This document shows positions 16,090 to 24,803 of a stretch of DNA of 64,000 nt, in pieces; the stretch's first letter is position 1; each line of letters opens with the position of its first letter. Source of the stretch: HXMU1420-2 sp017643305. Its GTDB lineage: Bacteria > Pseudomonadota > Alphaproteobacteria > Rhodobacterales > Rhodobacteraceae. The notes under the pieces are model-generated. The model did not search any database and had not been told where the DNA came from. It worked only from the letters and a program-made list of their open reading frames with translations. The stretch spans positions 620,001 to 684,000 of the forward strand of contig OZ244249.1 of the NCBI GenBank assembly GCA_965217135.1, in the 5' to 3' direction. The translations under genes and the position numbers were made by a program.

Positions 16090-16185
16090 GGTGGCCCCCA
16101 TAGGATAGGTAATTTTCGATCAGTTGGTAGCTTGTCTTGGTAACTTAATTACTTTGCGCCTGCAGAAAATCAACCTCTAATTCTC

Positions 16186-17064
16186 CTATCGCAGAAATCC
16201 GATGGTATAGGTTGGCGTCATCATTTCCTTTTCCAGATAGGCGCTTAGCGCGTCCGGGTCCGGATCGGTGCGGGTTTTTGTCTCAGCTGCGGCCAAACCG
16301 CCAGAAATAAACAGCGAATCGATGTCTTCGCCCATGGCCCCAGCAATGTCGGTCTGTATGCCGTCACCAATGGCCAGAATGCGGCCATCCGGCATCACCT
16401 TGTCGATTGCGGCCAGCCTGCGCCGGGCGAGGTCATAGATCGGCGGATGCGGTTTTCCGAAATAGAGGCTTTCCCCTCCCATTTCGGTGTAAAGCTCTGC
16501 CAGCGCGCCGGCACACCATTCCCGCACATTGCCCCGGTCCACCACCATATCGGGGTTCGCACAAAGTAGCTTCAGCCCCTTCTGTTTGGCGTAAAGAAAC
16601 TGCGCCCGGTTCTCTGCCGGATCGGCCATCGGGTCGAACGGGCCGCAACAAACGATCCCTTCGGCTTCTTCCAGCGGAACGCGGGTGATCTCGACAGGGT
16701 CTTCAATCAGCTTGAGTGGTTCGAAAAACCCGTTGTCCCGGTCCCATTGGCCCATGAAGAACACCTTCTGCCCAACCGCACCATGAAACATTGCCGACCG
16801 CGCACTGTCGCCCGAGGTTGCGATCGCGTCCCAGCAATCATCCGGCACGCCGAAATCTGTGCGGAGCTGATTTTCAACGCCCAGCCGGGGCCGGGGTGAA
16901 TTGGTGACCAGCACCACCGTGCCGCCACCTTGTCGATAGGTGCGCAGGGCAGACACCGCGTCTGGCAAGGCGTGCACACCATTATGCACACAGCCCCACA
17001 GATCGACGAACAGCGCGTCATAAGGGGCGGAGATATCGCTCAGGGCGGAAATGATCTGGGTCAT
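16186..17064 (-). CDS. TIGR01459-family HAD hydrolase (NagD-like, class IIA)
   Basis: 292-aa HAD phosphatase of a family common in alphaproteobacteria. Motif I is DALFVDLWGCVHNGVHALP near residue 17, motif II is VVLVTNSPRPR near 55, and motif III/IV is ILAIGDGIQTDIAGA near 240 with the metal-binding Asp residues. The class IIA cap lies between motifs II and III (GKPHPPIYDLA). The substrate of the family is not established. It precedes the aldose epimerase-like gene in the reverse direction, with 27 bp between them. Confidence 0.88.
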   Translation of the reverse strand: MTQIISALSDISAPYDALFVDLWGCVHNGVHALPDAVSALRTYRQGGGTVVLVTNSPRPRLGVENQLRTDFGVPDDCWDAIATSGDSARSAMFHGAVGQKVFFMGQWDRDNGFFEPLKLIEDPVEITRVPLEEAEGIVCCGPFDPMADPAENRAQFLYAKQKGLKLLCANPDMVVDRGNVREWCAGALAELYTEMGGESLYFGKPHPPIYDLARRRLAAIDKVMPDGRILAIGDGIQTDIAGAMGEDIDSLFISGGLAAAETKTRTDPDPDALSAYLEKEMMTPTYTIGFLR

Positions 17065-17091
17065 AGGAAGTCCTTGGGTTGATCCCGCAGG

Positions 17092-17979
17092 TCAGAGGGT
17101 AGGGGTCACGTGATAGGCGAAACGGGCGGTCTGCCCCGGTGGAAGCTCAAGGCTGCCGGGCCGGTCCCCCAACTGGGCGGATGCACCGGTGCGGGCATGC
17201 ATGCCGCGCCAGGGTTCGACACAAAGAAATGGCGCGCCGCTTGGTTTAGACCACAGCGCCAGGTGGGGCAGGGTTTCAAAAGCAAAGCGGAGGGAAGGCC
17301 CATTTTCTGCTCCGTATGTCAGTGCCTGACCGGCGCCTTCGGGAAAGATCATGGCATCGTCCTCAAACTGTGCGGGATCCAGCGCCAAATACCCGTCCGA
17401 AAACGGCGATGGCAGCCGGTCTTCCGGCAGACGCTTGTCGCGAATGCGGGCCAGCGGCGGTTCGCCCCGGTTTTCCAACCGCACCCAATGCGGCTGGTCC
17501 TCGGCTCCCGGCAGGGGCCACAGAAACGCCGGGTGAAAGCCAAACCCAAAGGGCAGGGTCTCTGCCCCGGTGTTTTCCACCTCGGCGACAACCGCCAGCG
17601 TGCCGCCGTCCAGCCTGTGCGTGACGGACAGCGCAAAGTTGAACGGGTATTGTGCGCGGATCTGAGGTGTGGGTGTCAGCCTGTGCGTGCAGGACGCCGC
17701 ATCCTGGGCTACCAGATCGAACACCGATCGCCGGGCGAAGCCATGCTGCGCCATCTCCGCCGAAAAAGCCCCAATCTCGATGATACCCCCGGGGGCCGGG
17801 CCAACGATCGGGAAAAGAACTGGCGCGCGCCCGGACCAGTAGGCCGCATCGCCGTGCCACAGAAACTCTGTCCCCTGGCATCGCAGGCTCTGCATTTCTG
17901 CCCCCAGAGCCACCACCGTCAGCTCCAATGTATCATTGGCCAGTGTGACTGCGTCTTCCTGCTGCTGGCGGGACATTAA
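17092..17979 (-). CDS. aldose 1-epimerase family protein (YihR/LacX-like)
   Basis: 295-aa galactose-mutarotase-like protein. The beta-rich N-terminus has LTVVALGAEMQSLRCQGTEFLWHGD and APVLFPIVGPAPGG; the central HGFARRSVFDLV and GFGFHPAFLWPLPG carry the conserved histidines, and LWSKPSGAPFLCVEPWRGM matches the LacX-like subgroup. These proteins interconvert sugar anomers or bind sugar phosphates. The ATG at 17979 has GGAGAATAAGG upstream and was preferred to a 14-codon-longer frame. It is co-oriented with the HAD hydrolase and divergent from the acyl-CoA dehydrogenase. Confidence 0.82.
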   Translation of the reverse strand, partial: LMSRQQQEDAVTLANDTLELTVVALGAEMQSLRCQGTEFLWHGDAAYWSGRAPVLFPIVGPAPGGIIEIGAFSAEMAQHGFARRSVFDLVAQDAASCTHRLTPTPQIRAQYPFNFALSVTHRLDGGTLAVVAEVENTGAETLPFGFGFHPAFLWPLPGAEDQPHWVRLENRGEPPLARIRDKRLPEDRLPSPFSDGYLALDPAQFEDDAMIFPEGAGQALTYGAENGPSLRFAFETLPHLALWSKPSGAPFLCVEPWRGMHARTGASAQLGDRPGSLELPPGQTARFAYHVTPTL

Positions 17980-18101
17980 CCTTATTCTCCGGGCCACTGG
18001 GTTGGTGCCGTTATGACGCAACCGCGCGCCGGGCGTAACCCGGCTTTCGCAGGCTGGACACAGGCACCAGAGCCGGGTTCAGTAGCACCAGGAGGACCCT
18101 T

Positions 18102-19247
18102 ATGACCGATCACCTGTTTCTGGAACCCGAACACCAGATGCTGCGCGACCAGCTGCGCCGCTATATCGACGACCGTATCAAACCCGCGGCAGAGGCCTGG
18201 GAAACCGACGGCATGGTCCCGCGTGATGTGCTGCGCGAAATGGGTACCTTGGGCTTTCTCGGCGTGCGCTATCCCGAAACCTTTGGCGGCACTGCGATGG
18301 ACACCCGCGCCACTGCCGTACTGGCCGAAGAATTGGGGCGGTCCACCTATTCCGGCTTTGCCATCACGGTGCTGGTGCATACCGATATGGCTTCGGTCCA
18401 CCTGTTCAACGCGGGCAGTGACGCGCTGAAGGCGCGCTGGATGCCGGACATCGTGGCCGGGCGCGCGATCACGGCGGTGGGGGTTACAGAACCTGATGCC
18501 GGGTCAGACGTGAAAGGCATGCGCACCCGCGCGCGCCGCGACGGGGACAGCTATGTGCTCAATGGCTCCAAGATGTTTATCACCAATGGCGTGCATGCCG
18601 ATCTCTACTGCGTCGCCGCCAAAACCGACACTGACGGCCCCGCGAGCCAGGGCGTGACCATTTTTCTTCTGGAAAAGGGCATGTCGGGCTTCAATGTCAG
18701 TCGCGCGCTGGACAAACACGGCTGGCTCAGCTCGGACACGGCAGAGCTTAGCTTTGAGGACGTGCGGGTGCCTGCTACCAACGTGCTGGGCGACGAAGGG
18801 CGCGGGTTCTACGCGATCATGCAGAACTTCCAGAACGAACGGATCGTCCTTGGCGCCATGGCCATGGGCGAAGCACAGGCTGCCATCGACCTCACGCTTG
18901 ACTACGTGAAAAACCGCAGCGCCTTTGGCGAACCGCTGTGGAAGAAACAGGCCATCCGTCAACGTCTGTCCATGCTGGCTGCTCGCGTCGCCGCTGCGCG
19001 GTCCTTTGTCTACCAGGTGGCCGCGCGAGATGCAGCAGGCGACGAAGTGGTGCGCGAAGTTTCCATGCTCAAGGCGCTATGTGGCGAACTGGTGAACGAC
19101 GTCATGTACGACTGCCTGCAATTCCACGGCGGTGCCGGCTACCTGCGCGGCTCCGCTATCGAACGCATGGCCCGGGACGCCCGCGTGCAAGCCATCGGTG
19201 GCGGCGCCACGGAGGTTATGTTGGAGGAGGTGGCCAAGCGGTTGTAA
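18102..19247 (+). CDS. acyl-CoA dehydrogenase (isovaleryl/long-chain type base position)
   Basis: 381-aa FAD-dependent acyl-CoA dehydrogenase. Signatures are AVGVTEPDAGSDVKGM near 125, SKMFITNGVHADLY near 156 and QFHGGAGYLRGSAIERMARD near 350. At the C-terminus the MCAD-style base position reads GGGATE instead of the YEGT type, so the base is more likely E246 in NERIVLG, as in isovaleryl-CoA dehydrogenase. AGGAGG precedes the ATG. It stands alone on the plus strand; the chain-length preference is not readable. Confidence 0.9.
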   Translation: MTDHLFLEPEHQMLRDQLRRYIDDRIKPAAEAWETDGMVPRDVLREMGTLGFLGVRYPETFGGTAMDTRATAVLAEELGRSTYSGFAITVLVHTDMASVHLFNAGSDALKARWMPDIVAGRAITAVGVTEPDAGSDVKGMRTRARRDGDSYVLNGSKMFITNGVHADLYCVAAKTDTDGPASQGVTIFLLEKGMSGFNVSRALDKHGWLSSDTAELSFEDVRVPATNVLGDEGRGFYAIMQNFQNERIVLGAMAMGEAQAAIDLTLDYVKNRSAFGEPLWKKQAIRQRLSMLAARVAAARSFVYQVAARDAAGDEVVREVSMLKALCGELVNDVMYDCLQFHGGAGYLRGSAIERMARDARVQAIGGGATEVMLEEVAKRL

Positions 19248-19413
19248 GCGGGGCCAGGTGTCTACCACTTGGGGCAAGGGAGATGGGTTGCTGCGCCTAC
19301 GGAAAGAGCGTTGGTGGAAACCTGCGAACCGCATCATCCGGCGCCAGGGTCGGCGGATTGGAGTGGCGCTTTGTAAATACGACCAACAGCCAACAACATG
19401 GGGTCGCTCCATT

Positions 19414-19450
19414 TAGAAAAACCGGCGCAGCATTGCGAGACCTGCGCCGG
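19414..19450 (-). terminator. rho-independent terminator (minus strand), distal
   Basis: Nine-base perfect arms CCGGCGCAG and CTGCGCCGG (19422-19450) with an 11-nt loop. Read on the minus strand the stem is followed by TTTTTCTAAAT. It is a backup terminator for the SDR operon. Confidence 0.8.
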
Positions 19451-19469
19451 AACCGCGTTCAGCGGAGAT

Positions 19470-19497
19470 AGCAAAACAGTCCGCCCGATCGGGCGGA
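19470..19497 (-). terminator. palindromic terminator close to SDR stop (minus strand)
   Basis: Perfect palindrome TCCGCCCGATCGGGCGGA at 19480-19497, 17 bp after the SDR stop codon. On the minus strand it is followed by CTGTTTTGCT, a weak U-tract. With the stem at 19422-19450 it forms a tandem pair. Confidence 0.6.
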
Positions 19498-19514
19498 GTA
19501 TTGCAGGATTAAAC

Positions 19515-20276
19515 TTACTTTGGCGCCATCCGGATTGCACCGTCCAAGCGGATGGTTTCGCCGTTCAGCATTGGGTTGGCGATGATCGAATTCACCAGCG
19601 CCGCGTATTCGGTCGGGTCGCCTAGACGGGTCGGAAAAGGCACCTGCGCGCCCAGTGAATCCTGTGCTTCCTGCGGCAGCGATGCCAGCAGCGGGGTCAG
19701 GAACAGACCCGGCGCTATGGTCATCACGCGGATGCCATAGCGGGCAAATTCCCGGGCAATTGGCAGGGTCATACCCACGATACCCCCCTTGGACGCAGCA
19801 TAGGCCGCCTGCCCGATCTGGCCTTCATAGGCCGCAACTGACGCGGTGTTGATGACCACGCCGCGCTCTTCCCCAATTGGGTCCGCGGTGTGCAGAGCGG
19901 CCGAAAACTTGGACAAAACGTTGAAGCTGCCAATCAGGTTCACGTTGATGATGGTCGAAAACGTCTTCAACGGCACTGGGTTGCCTTCGCGGTCTATGAC
20001 CTTCGAAGGCGCCCCGATCCCGGCGCAGTTGACCAGCACGCGCGCCGTACCGTGTTTCTCAGCTGCCGATGCCACGCCCGCCTCAACCTCGGCTTCATCC
20101 GACACGTTGACCTTAACGAAATGGCCCCCGATGGCAGTGGCTTTTTCCTGGCCCATATCTTCGTTCAGGTCAAAGATCGTCACCTTGGCGCCGTTGGCTG
20201 CCAGCATGTTGGCGGTCGCCCCACCGAGGCCGGATGCCCCGCCGGTTACGATTGTGGCCAGTCCATCAACATTCAT
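19515..20276 (-). CDS. HSD10-like short-chain dehydrogenase (3-hydroxyacyl-CoA dehydrogenase type)
   Basis: 253-aa NAD-dependent SDR. The cofactor motif is TGGASGLGGATANML, the Asp selecting NAD follows in VTIFDLNED, and the active site has NTASVAAYEGQIGQAAYAASKGG (Ser, Tyr and Lys). The INVNLIGSFNVLSKF and APGLFLTPLLASLP lines match type-10 17beta-HSD / short-chain 3-hydroxyacyl-CoA dehydrogenases. It is the last gene of a four-gene minus-strand operon with an acyl-CoA synthetase, an ACAD10/11-type kinase and an ACAD10/11-type dehydrogenase. In such a pathway it would oxidise a 3-hydroxyacyl-CoA. Confidence 0.9.
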   Translation of the reverse strand: MNVDGLATIVTGGASGLGGATANMLAANGAKVTIFDLNEDMGQEKATAIGGHFVKVNVSDEAEVEAGVASAAEKHGTARVLVNCAGIGAPSKVIDREGNPVPLKTFSTIINVNLIGSFNVLSKFSAALHTADPIGEERGVVINTASVAAYEGQIGQAAYAASKGGIVGMTLPIAREFARYGIRVMTIAPGLFLTPLLASLPQEAQDSLGAQVPFPTRLGDPTEYAALVNSIIANPMLNGETIRLDGAIRMAPK

Positions 20277-20307
20277 TCCAGGTTCCTCCTTTGGATGTCA
20301 GCTACAC

Positions 20308-21855
20308 TCAGCCGTCTGCTGAAGAATGATTTGCCCAATATTCGTCTTTCAGGCGGCGTTTGACCATCTTTCCCGTGGGTGTACGCGGCAATGTTTCGCG
20401 GAAATCTACGCTGCGCGGGGCCTTTACGTGGGACAGGCGGGATTTGCACCAGTCGATCAGCTCCGCCGCCTTTGCATGATTGCCCACGATGCCGGGTTCC
20501 AGCTGCACCACCGCCTTTACCTCTTCGCCCATTTCCGGGTTCGGCACGCCAAACACAGCCACGTCGGCCACCTGCGGGTGGCTGGCCAGCACGTCTTCGG
20601 TTTCCTGTGGATAAATGTTCACCCCACCGGAAATGATCGTGTAAGATGCCCGGTCCGTCAGAAACAGGTAGCCTTCCTCGTTCACATACCCCACATCGCC
20701 CAGCGTTGAACATCCGGGCCAGGCATAGGCCCCGGCTGTTTTTTCTGGCGCGTTGCGGTAGGCGAATTCGATCCCGCTGTCGAAATAGATCGTTCCGGTG
20801 GCGCCGATAGGCAGTTTATGGCCATCCTCATCCAGCACGGCAATTTCGCCCAGCAACGATTTGCCCACGGTGCCGGGGTAGGTCAGCCAGTCCTCTGAAG
20901 TGGCCACAGTCACGCCATTGGCCTCGGACCCGGCGTAATATTCAATCAGGATCGGTCCCCACCATTCGATCATCTGCCCCTTGATGTCTTTGGGGCAGGG
21001 GGCAGCGGCATGAAACGCCACCCGCAACGTGGAAATGTCCGCCTGTTCCCGCACCTCCTGGGGTAGGCGCAACAGCCGCACGAACATGGTTGGCACCACC
21101 TGCGTATGCGTCACGTCATGGGTCGCGATCAGCTCCAGCATGGTGGCGGCGTTGAACTTTTCCATCACAATCGCGGTGCCGCCGATCATCACGGTCATCA
21201 TGGTGAACCGCAGCGGTGCAGCATGGTACAGAGGCGCGGGCGACAGATAGACCGAGGCCGCATCCATGTCCGCCATGTCTTCGCACAGCACCGTCATCAA
21301 CCCGGGAATGACAGTATCGACTGGCTGTCGTTCGAAGCTGCGAACAATGCCCTTGGGCCGCCCCGTCGTACCGGAGGAATAGAGCACATCCGCCCCCGCG
21401 GCCTCGTCCTTCACCTGCGTTGTGTGCATGCTGTCCTGCACCTTCTGCCAGTGCAGATCGGGATCATCACATGCGCCAGAAATAAAGAACCGGATGTCGG
21501 GGCACTTTCCCTGCAATTCTTTCATAAGATGCGCAAATGTGTCTGACAGAACCGCGATTTGGGCGCCACAATCGGTCATGATATAAGCGATCTCATCCAC
21601 TGTAAGATGGGTGCTGATCGCCGTGTAGAACACACCGCTGCGCTGCGCGGCCCAGGCGAGGCCCAGAAAATCCAGCCGGTTTTCAAACAACAATGCAACG
21701 CTGCCGCCCAGACCGACGCCCAGCGCACGAAACGCTTGCGCGCCACGATTCGACAGGTCGTCAAGCTGCGCAAATGTCAGCGTCTCTCCCGACTCTGCCA
21801 TCCGGTAGGCAACCTTGTCCGGATGGCTCTGTGCAAATGCCGATATGTGTTTCAA
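20308..21855 (-). CDS. AMP-dependent acyl-CoA synthetase (LvaE-like role)
   Basis: 515-aa adenylate-forming ligase. The P-loop is LYSSGTTGRPKGIVRSF near residue 155; later motifs are EYYAGSEANGVT, TLGDVGYVNEEGYLFLTDR and SGGVNIYPQETED, with the C-terminal catalytic Lys in PRTPTGKMVKRRL. I chose TTG at 21855 because GGGGGGAG lies 6 nt upstream and the product then starts MKHISAFAQSHPDKVAY; an ATG at 21888 has no ribosome site. It follows the kinase gene by 123 bp and precedes the SDR by 31 bp. It probably activates the acid degraded by this operon; the acid is not known. Confidence 0.87.
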   Translation of the reverse strand: MKHISAFAQSHPDKVAYRMAESGETLTFAQLDDLSNRGAQAFRALGVGLGGSVALLFENRLDFLGLAWAAQRSGVFYTAISTHLTVDEIAYIMTDCGAQIAVLSDTFAHLMKELQGKCPDIRFFISGACDDPDLHWQKVQDSMHTTQVKDEAAGADVLYSSGTTGRPKGIVRSFERQPVDTVIPGLMTVLCEDMADMDAASVYLSPAPLYHAAPLRFTMMTVMIGGTAIVMEKFNAATMLELIATHDVTHTQVVPTMFVRLLRLPQEVREQADISTLRVAFHAAAPCPKDIKGQMIEWWGPILIEYYAGSEANGVTVATSEDWLTYPGTVGKSLLGEIAVLDEDGHKLPIGATGTIYFDSGIEFAYRNAPEKTAGAYAWPGCSTLGDVGYVNEEGYLFLTDRASYTIISGGVNIYPQETEDVLASHPQVADVAVFGVPNPEMGEEVKAVVQLEPGIVGNHAKAAELIDWCKSRLSHVKAPRSVDFRETLPRTPTGKMVKRRLKDEYWANHSSADG

Positions 21856-21978
21856 ACTGTCTCCCCCCAAGTGGGTGCTTGGTGTCATGCGGATCGGAAC
21901 GTGGCAAGCGCATAACGGCTCGGATCGCCGTGCCTGTGGCCGCAAGCCGGACGCGATTCCACGTTGCGGTACGGGCTG

Positions 21979-22986
21979 CTATGCTGCGGCCACCACTTCC
22001 ATGCCGTGTCGCCCAAAGGCACGGGCCAGCCGCATCGCATCTTTGCCGGCATCGCCTGCGGCATTGCCCCGCGCGGCGCGTTCGGCGATCCCGATGAAGA
22101 TCACACCGAACCGGAAAAATGCGAAAGCCTCATGAAACGGCGTCAGCACATGCTGCCCACCGGATCGGGCATTGTATTCCGCAAGGAACTCCGCCTTGGT
22201 TGGGATGCCCATCGCCTGCCAGTCCAGGTCCGCCAGCCCGCCATATTCATCCTGCCGTGACGGCCAGCACAGGCAGAAAAAGCTGACGTCAGCCATCGGG
22301 TGGCCCAGCGTGGACAGTTCCCAATCCAGAACGGCAGCAACCTCTGCGCGGTCTCGGTGAAACATGATGTTGCCGATGCGGAAATCGCCATGCGTGATCG
22401 TGCAGGCCCCATCATCCTCCGGCGTGTGCGCCTCCACCCAACGCTGCAATTGCACGAGGTCCGGCACATCTGGCATCTGCGTGTTGGCCAGTTGCCCGCT
22501 CCACCGTCGGATCTGGCGGGCGAAGTAGCTGCCGGGGCGGCCATAATCGCCCAGCCCTACAGCCTTCGGATCCACCGCATGCATATCCGCCATGGCCCGT
22601 GCAACTGAAAGGTACATGGCGTGGCGGTCCTCCGTGGGCGCGCCGGGCAGAGAGGTTTCGTGAAAAACCCGCCCGTCAATCCAGTCCATGACGTAGAACG
22701 GCGTGCCCAGAACGTCCGCCTTACCACACCAGGCCAGCATGTCGGCCACCGGTACCCCTGTATCCCGCAATGCGCTTTGCACCCAGTATTCCCGGTCAAC
22801 CGCATGCGCGCCCTTCAGCAACGGACCGGGTGGCTGTTTGCGCAACACCATCTTGCGCCCGTCCATAGCGACAACATAGGTCGGGTTGGACTGCCCGCCG
22901 GAGATCTGGGACACCTCCGGCATACCCTGTAACCCCAGCACATCGCCCAGCCAACCGGCCAGCGCAGTCTGCTGATCTGGCGTCAT
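21979..22986 (-). CDS. ACAD10/11-type aminoglycoside-phosphotransferase-fold acyl-CoA kinase
   Basis: 335-aa APH-fold kinase matching the N-terminal kinase domain of eukaryotic ACAD10/ACAD11 and bacterial LvaA. Visible motifs are SGGQSNPTYVVAMDGRKMVLRKQPPG (nucleotide-binding Lys), GTPFYVMDWIDGRV, the catalytic loop ITHGDFRIGNIMFH and VLDWELSTLGHPMADV with the metal-binding Asp. In 4-hydroxyacid catabolism this kinase phosphorylates the 4-hydroxyl of a 4-hydroxyacyl-CoA. Its ATG overlaps the stop of the upstream dehydrogenase gene (ATGA), so the two are translationally coupled. In animals the two activities are one polypeptide; here they are separate. Confidence 0.92.
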   Translation of the reverse strand: MTPDQQTALAGWLGDVLGLQGMPEVSQISGGQSNPTYVVAMDGRKMVLRKQPPGPLLKGAHAVDREYWVQSALRDTGVPVADMLAWCGKADVLGTPFYVMDWIDGRVFHETSLPGAPTEDRHAMYLSVARAMADMHAVDPKAVGLGDYGRPGSYFARQIRRWSGQLANTQMPDVPDLVQLQRWVEAHTPEDDGACTITHGDFRIGNIMFHRDRAEVAAVLDWELSTLGHPMADVSFFCLCWPSRQDEYGGLADLDWQAMGIPTKAEFLAEYNARSGGQHVLTPFHEAFAFFRFGVIFIGIAERAARGNAAGDAGKDAMRLARAFGRHGMEVVAAA

Positions 22987-24194
22987 TGACCACCCTCGAC
23001 CGGCCATCGCCAGAAGTCACGTTCCTTCTGGCCCATGTGCCGGTTCAGGATCATCTTGTGAACCTCATCCGCACCATCGACCAGCCGCGCCTGACGGGCA
23101 TAGCGATAGATCCACTCCAGCACTGTGTCCTTGGAATAACCACGCGCGCCGTTGATCTGGATCGCCCGATCTGCGGCATCGTGCAGCACATTCGCCACAT
23201 GGATTTTGGCCATCGAAATCTCGGCCTGCGCCCGTTCGCCCCGATCCAGTGCCCAAGCAGCCTTGGCCACCAACATGCGCCCAACCTCAATCCGCATGCC
23301 CAGATCGCCAAACATCAGCTGGATGCTTTCCCGGTCCGCCAATCTGACGCCAAAGCCCTGCCTGTGGCTGGCATATTCCGCTGCCACCTCCACGCAGCGC
23401 TTGGCAAGTCCCAGCCAGCGCATGCAATGGGTCAACCGTGCCGGGGCCAGCCGGGTCTGGGTCACACGCATGCCCTTGCCTTTGGCCAGCAGGATGTTTT
23501 CTTCCGGGATCTCCAGCCTGTCAAAAACCAGTTCGCAATGCCCGCCATGTTCCTCGGGCCCCATGATCGGAATGCGCCGTTCAATGGCCCAGCCGGGCTG
23601 GTCCGCATCGAACAGAAACGCGGTATGCGCGTCCTTGGCCCCATCGGCGGTGCGCGCGATCAGGATGAAATGCTGTGCGCCCTCGGCTCCGGTGACGAAC
23701 CATTTCTTGCCGGTCACAACATAGCGGTCACCTTGCTTGCGCGCGATGGTCTGGATCATCGAAGGATCCGACCCGCCACCTGGCGCAGGCTCCGTCATCG
23801 TGAACGCGGACCGTACGTCGCCGCGCACAATCGGGTCCAGCCAACGGGTCTTCTGCTCTGGTGTACCCAGCTTTTCCAGCACCATCATGTTGCCGTCATC
23901 CGGCGCGGCAGAGTTGAACACCATCGGCCCAAAAATCGACCGGTTCATTTCCTCGTAACAAACCGCCATCCCGACATAGCCGACACCCCGGCCACCCCGT
24001 TCCTGCGGCAGTTGCAGGCACCATAGCCCGGCCGCTTTGGCCTCGGCCCGGACTGTGTGCAGCAGGTCTGCGTTGATGTTTTCGTGCCCGTCATAGCTGG
24101 CCGTGTCAGATTCCAGCGGGATCAGCCGGTCATTCACAAAGGCGGCAATCTCGCACCTCAGTTTGTCCAGGTCGGGTGAAATCGAGAAATCCAT
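22983..24194 (-). CDS. ACAD10/11-type acyl-CoA dehydrogenase (LvaC-like)
   Basis: 403-aa flavoprotein of the ACAD10/11 clade, not a standard beta-oxidation dehydrogenase. Clade markers are TMTEPAPGGGSDPSM, GKKWFVTGAEGAQHF, GPEEHGGHCELVFD, TRLAPARLTHCMRWLG and RLVDGADEVHK. Members eliminate phosphate from the 4-phosphoacyl-CoA made by the kinase and yield the enoyl- or 3-hydroxyacyl-CoA needed for beta-oxidation. It is the first gene of the operon and overlaps the kinase gene by 4 bp. A dyad about 95 bp upstream is a candidate control site. Confidence 0.92.
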   Translation of the reverse strand: MDFSISPDLDKLRCEIAAFVNDRLIPLESDTASYDGHENINADLLHTVRAEAKAAGLWCLQLPQERGGRGVGYVGMAVCYEEMNRSIFGPMVFNSAAPDDGNMMVLEKLGTPEQKTRWLDPIVRGDVRSAFTMTEPAPGGGSDPSMIQTIARKQGDRYVVTGKKWFVTGAEGAQHFILIARTADGAKDAHTAFLFDADQPGWAIERRIPIMGPEEHGGHCELVFDRLEIPEENILLAKGKGMRVTQTRLAPARLTHCMRWLGLAKRCVEVAAEYASHRQGFGVRLADRESIQLMFGDLGMRIEVGRMLVAKAAWALDRGERAQAEISMAKIHVANVLHDAADRAIQINGARGYSKDTVLEWIYRYARQARLVDGADEVHKMILNRHMGQKERDFWRWPVEGGQ

Positions 24195-24288
24195 GTTGGG
24201 CCCTCACAGTTTGGAAACGGGACCGCTGCGGGCCCGATGGCCGTTGTCCAAACGCCGAGCCGGTCCTGGCGATCCCCGTTTAGTTTAT

Positions 24289-24312
24289 TATCCAATTATC
24301 GGACAATGGATA
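24289..24312. promoter_or_regulatory. 24-bp dyad upstream of the ACAD10/11-type operon
   Basis: Arms TATCCA and TGGATA flank a 12-bp AT-rich centre that includes the ATTATC / ACAATG stretch. It is in the only AT-rich segment before the operon start and could overlap a promoter reading leftward. The regulator is unknown. Confidence 0.4.
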
Positions 24313-24571
24313 GCTGAACAGTCAAGTCAGGCAGACCCCTGGCTTGCCGACGCAGGGTCCTTTTGCAAAATGCGCCGAATCTGGCCTAGGCATTGGACCT
24401 TCATCGCCGCCCTTGACCCGATTATCGAAGGCGACGACGCGGTCTTGCCACGACGTCGAATTTCACACTCTCACAAGCTAGGCCAGCAACAACAGTGCGC
24501 TGGAACTGGCGGTTGCCCCGATTTGGATCTTGCTGTTTCCAGCGACAGAAAAGCTTTATCAATCTTTTACC

Positions 24572-24736
24572 ATGGCCCGCCACACGCTGGCGGAAGCCCA
24601 AGCCAAGATCTCCCGCGCCATCGCCCTGCGATACGCGGATGCGGCATGGATGCAGCGGCATAGCGAAGATTTTCGCAAGGGGTTTAAACTCGTTGGGCTA
24701 TACATCCACGCATCCTTGGATATGCGCTTGGTCTGA
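24572..24736 (+). CDS. hypothetical 54-aa protein, uncertain
   Basis: Short open frame starting MARHTLAEAQAKISRAIALR inside the 609-bp region 24195-24803. It is helical and basic, with no clear ribosome site and no family I recognise. It could be the broken N-terminus of a regulator. The rest of the region holds the dyad at 24289-24312 and nothing else recognisable. Confidence 0.2.
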   Translation: MARHTLAEAQAKISRAIALRYADAAWMQRHSEDFRKGFKLVGLYIHASLDMRLV

Positions 24737-24803
24737 CCCAAATCTGGCCATGTGCGTCGTGGCATCCAGCAGGACGCCACGGCGCAATTTCAGAGCACCG
24801 AAC

